Origin: Muricea muricata
Lineage: Eukaryota; Cnidaria; Anthozoa; Malacalcyonacea; Plexauridae
Direction of reading: 5' to 3'
Length of the DNA: 64,000 nucleotides
NCBI GenBank assembly: GCA_963855995.1
Contig: OY979717.1
Coordinates: 52,707,140 to 52,771,139 of the forward strand
Shown: positions 62,417-64,000 of the stretch, piece after piece
Position numbering within the stretch: the stretch's first letter is position 1
Layout: each line of letters starts with the position of its first letter
The notes under the pieces: generated by a model
Database searches by the model: none
Told to the model about the DNA's origin: nothing
Seen by the model: only the letters and a program-made list of their open reading frames with translations
Position numbers and translations under genes: made by a program

Positions 62417-62522
62417 ATGGCCGGTGTTATACTGGAAACTTTATCGAATAAACAACTTGTAGTATTTACATTAGCTCTTCTTGGAGTACAAGTCATGTTC
62501 TTTATTATTGGTGGCACTTTAG
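62417..62522 (+). CDS. WLS: Wntless (WLS/Evi), first coding exon
   Basis: The exon encodes MAGVILETLSNKQLVVFTLA, then LLGVQVMFFIIGGTL and one base of the next codon, ending at a consensus donor (TTTAG|GTAAGC, phase 1). It matches the conserved start of Wntless proteins (MAG.I.E..S.K.L, a first membrane segment ending F..GG). WLS is a multi-pass membrane carrier that takes lipid-modified Wnt from the ER/Golgi to the cell surface. Exon 2, which should open with the luminal PGP..-type segment, was not found before the end of the window, so the gene continues beyond 64000. Confidence 0.85.
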
Positions 62523-64000
62523 GTAAGCTGAAATCGATCAAAACTGAATTGCTGGTCGCATGATAAATACATTGATACAGTTTTGGCATATTACTATTCG
62601 TATTCGCTATAGTCCACGCTAGCTAGTTTCTAGATAATTAAGTAATGTTTATGGTTAAATGTCAACATGGAACATGTATCATTGCTGGAGTGTCATTGTT
62701 CGTAAAGTTCAGTATTTTGAAAGTGAAAATATAGGCGAAGTAATACAATGAGTGTCTACCAAGCGGTGGTCTGTGTGAGGGTCAAGTAGGTCAGAAAGAA
62801 GTTTGTGGACTATCTCCCCAGGAGTTAGAATTTCTGATTTTATTACTCTGCGCATTAATTTTTATATGTTCTTTCTGATCATGTTGATATGCATGATTAC
62901 AACATTCCAAAGTCTTGAAATTACCCTGCATCCTGCAAGTGTTGTAGTCCTTGTAATTCCGATACAGATGCATTCATATTTCATAAGTTTAGTTTACTTG
63001 CCTTTTTATCATGATGTAAAGTTTTTTCCAGGCCTTTTTGTGACCCGGGTGTATTAATTTTAATTTAATTGCTTTCCATCATTTACAGTAACGTTACTAG
63101 ACAATTAACACAGACAAACGCAACACACTGATGGTTGGGTAACCACAACAGCCTTAAAGACCAATTACTGTGGGCCCAAAGTTGATAATATGTTACTGTT
63201 TAGGAATAGAGTTTGCTTATAAGTTGTATCCTTGAACTACTGAAAGGAATTCAGAGGAATTCTCGAAATTCAGAGGAATTCTCAAAACCTCTGCGGAGGA
63301 GAGAGTCCTTGAACTCCTAATGACTTAATGTTCTAACAGTTGTGTTTGATTAAATTTATACACATTTTTCAACCAAACTTTTCGAGAAAGTTTATTAGTT
63401 CACACTTTTATTCAAATGTTGACAGTTCTGCACCTAAATTGTAAATGTGACCCAGTGAGGTTCAACCGAACATTCAAAATGAAAACAGGCCTTTTGAAAT
63501 TGTCAAGTTTCCATGTTGGATGTTAATACGGCAATCACCACACATTCACAGAATCATTGAGTACCATATTTTGCCTGAATATTTTTTTAAGGTGTTAATT
63601 ACTTGGCAATTGCCAACATTGGGGGCTTGGGGCCTCAGTGCCAAAATGTTAAAACAATCTGTGGGGCTTCAATGGTGATGTATCATTGTTGATGTATCAT
63701 TGTTGATGTGACATGTTATGTATCTTATGTATATAATGTTTATTACTAATTTACAAGACTTTTGGTTCATATGTAAATATGCTGCCTTAACCATTGCTGG
63801 CTATTTTAGGAGAGTGAAAACATTTTGATTCACATCTGACCTCCTTTCAATTTGATCCACATCTGTCTCCATCATGATCTTGAATCCAACATGATTAACT
63901 CAAAATATTAATCTGATTGACTGTAACAAAAAAAATGGCAGATGCAGTGGCGAAGCCAGCCAGACATTGGGTCATGCAAATGCAAATTTTTCAGTGTTTG
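62523..64000 (+). other. WLS: WLS intron 1 (partial)
   Basis: No exon-2 candidate was found. The intron holds two direct copies of AATTCAGAGGAATTCTC (about 63248-63284), a run of GATGTATCATTGTT repeats near 63678-63710, and a CAGTGGCGAAGCCAGCC hAT-like terminus near 63956 that is cut by the window end. Confidence 0.55.

Noticed and set aside
1..64000. CRISPR arrays, operons, bacterial promoters or terminators
   Set aside because: The window is animal nuclear DNA with spliceosomal introns; the repeats seen are transposon-derived inverted repeats, not regularly spaced direct repeats.

Overview
The window is AT-rich animal nuclear DNA: intron-containing genes with GT..AG junctions, long introns, and many inverted-repeat transposon relics. 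The genes are metazoan (Wntless, Golgi PAP phosphatase, HURP/DLGAP5, SUEL-lectin and PSI-domain secreted proteins). The overall character suggests a cnidarian, probably an anthozoan, but that is inference; no sequence here fixes the species. All exon structures were assembled by hand from reading frame, intron phase and splice consensus.

Layout. (1) 0.95-12.8 kb: an intronless gene for a secreted class-3 lipase with seven PSI-like Cys-rich repeats (956-3535), and a truncated tandem paralogue (11647-12807) that keeps the signal peptide and repeats but lacks the lipase. Between them lie a foldback element, a dead CR1/L2/jockey-type LINE and a second, 5'-truncated LINE. (2) 13-19.3 kb: no host gene; an element with terminal inverted repeats around a tRNA-like segment, a 2.26-kb near-palindrome whose arms each hold an exon-like ORF with a splice donor, and a small hAT-type MITE. 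(3) 20.1-34 kb: a divergent pair, BPNT2 (minus strand, 3 exons, about 357 aa) and a DLGAP5/HURP-like gene (plus strand, 10 exons, 603 aa), separated by about 650 bp. (4) 34-39.9 kb: gene-poor, with another large foldback. (5) 40-59.1 kb: two tandem, related multi-exon genes for secreted low-complexity proteins (873 and 475 aa). The first has a SUEL/galactose-binding lectin domain, a Tyr/Asn-rich segment, a dense Cys cluster, then acidic and His/Lys-rich blocks. The second has a Tyr/Gln-rich segment, a Lys/Asp/Glu-rich block, duplicated 45-nt exons and an acidic tail. They share phase-1 introns and a recognisable M-x2-ME motif with V/I-P-K at the start of one exon. (6) 62.4 kb to the end: first exon of Wntless (WLS), continuing past the window.

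The tandem secreted pair at 40-59 kb is the best candidate for something undescribed: the layout suggests an extracellular matrix, adhesive or mineral-associated protein family, but no function is demonstrated. BPNT2 (sulfation by-product removal), DLGAP5 (spindle microtubules) and WLS (Wnt secretion) are ordinary housekeeping or developmental genes.
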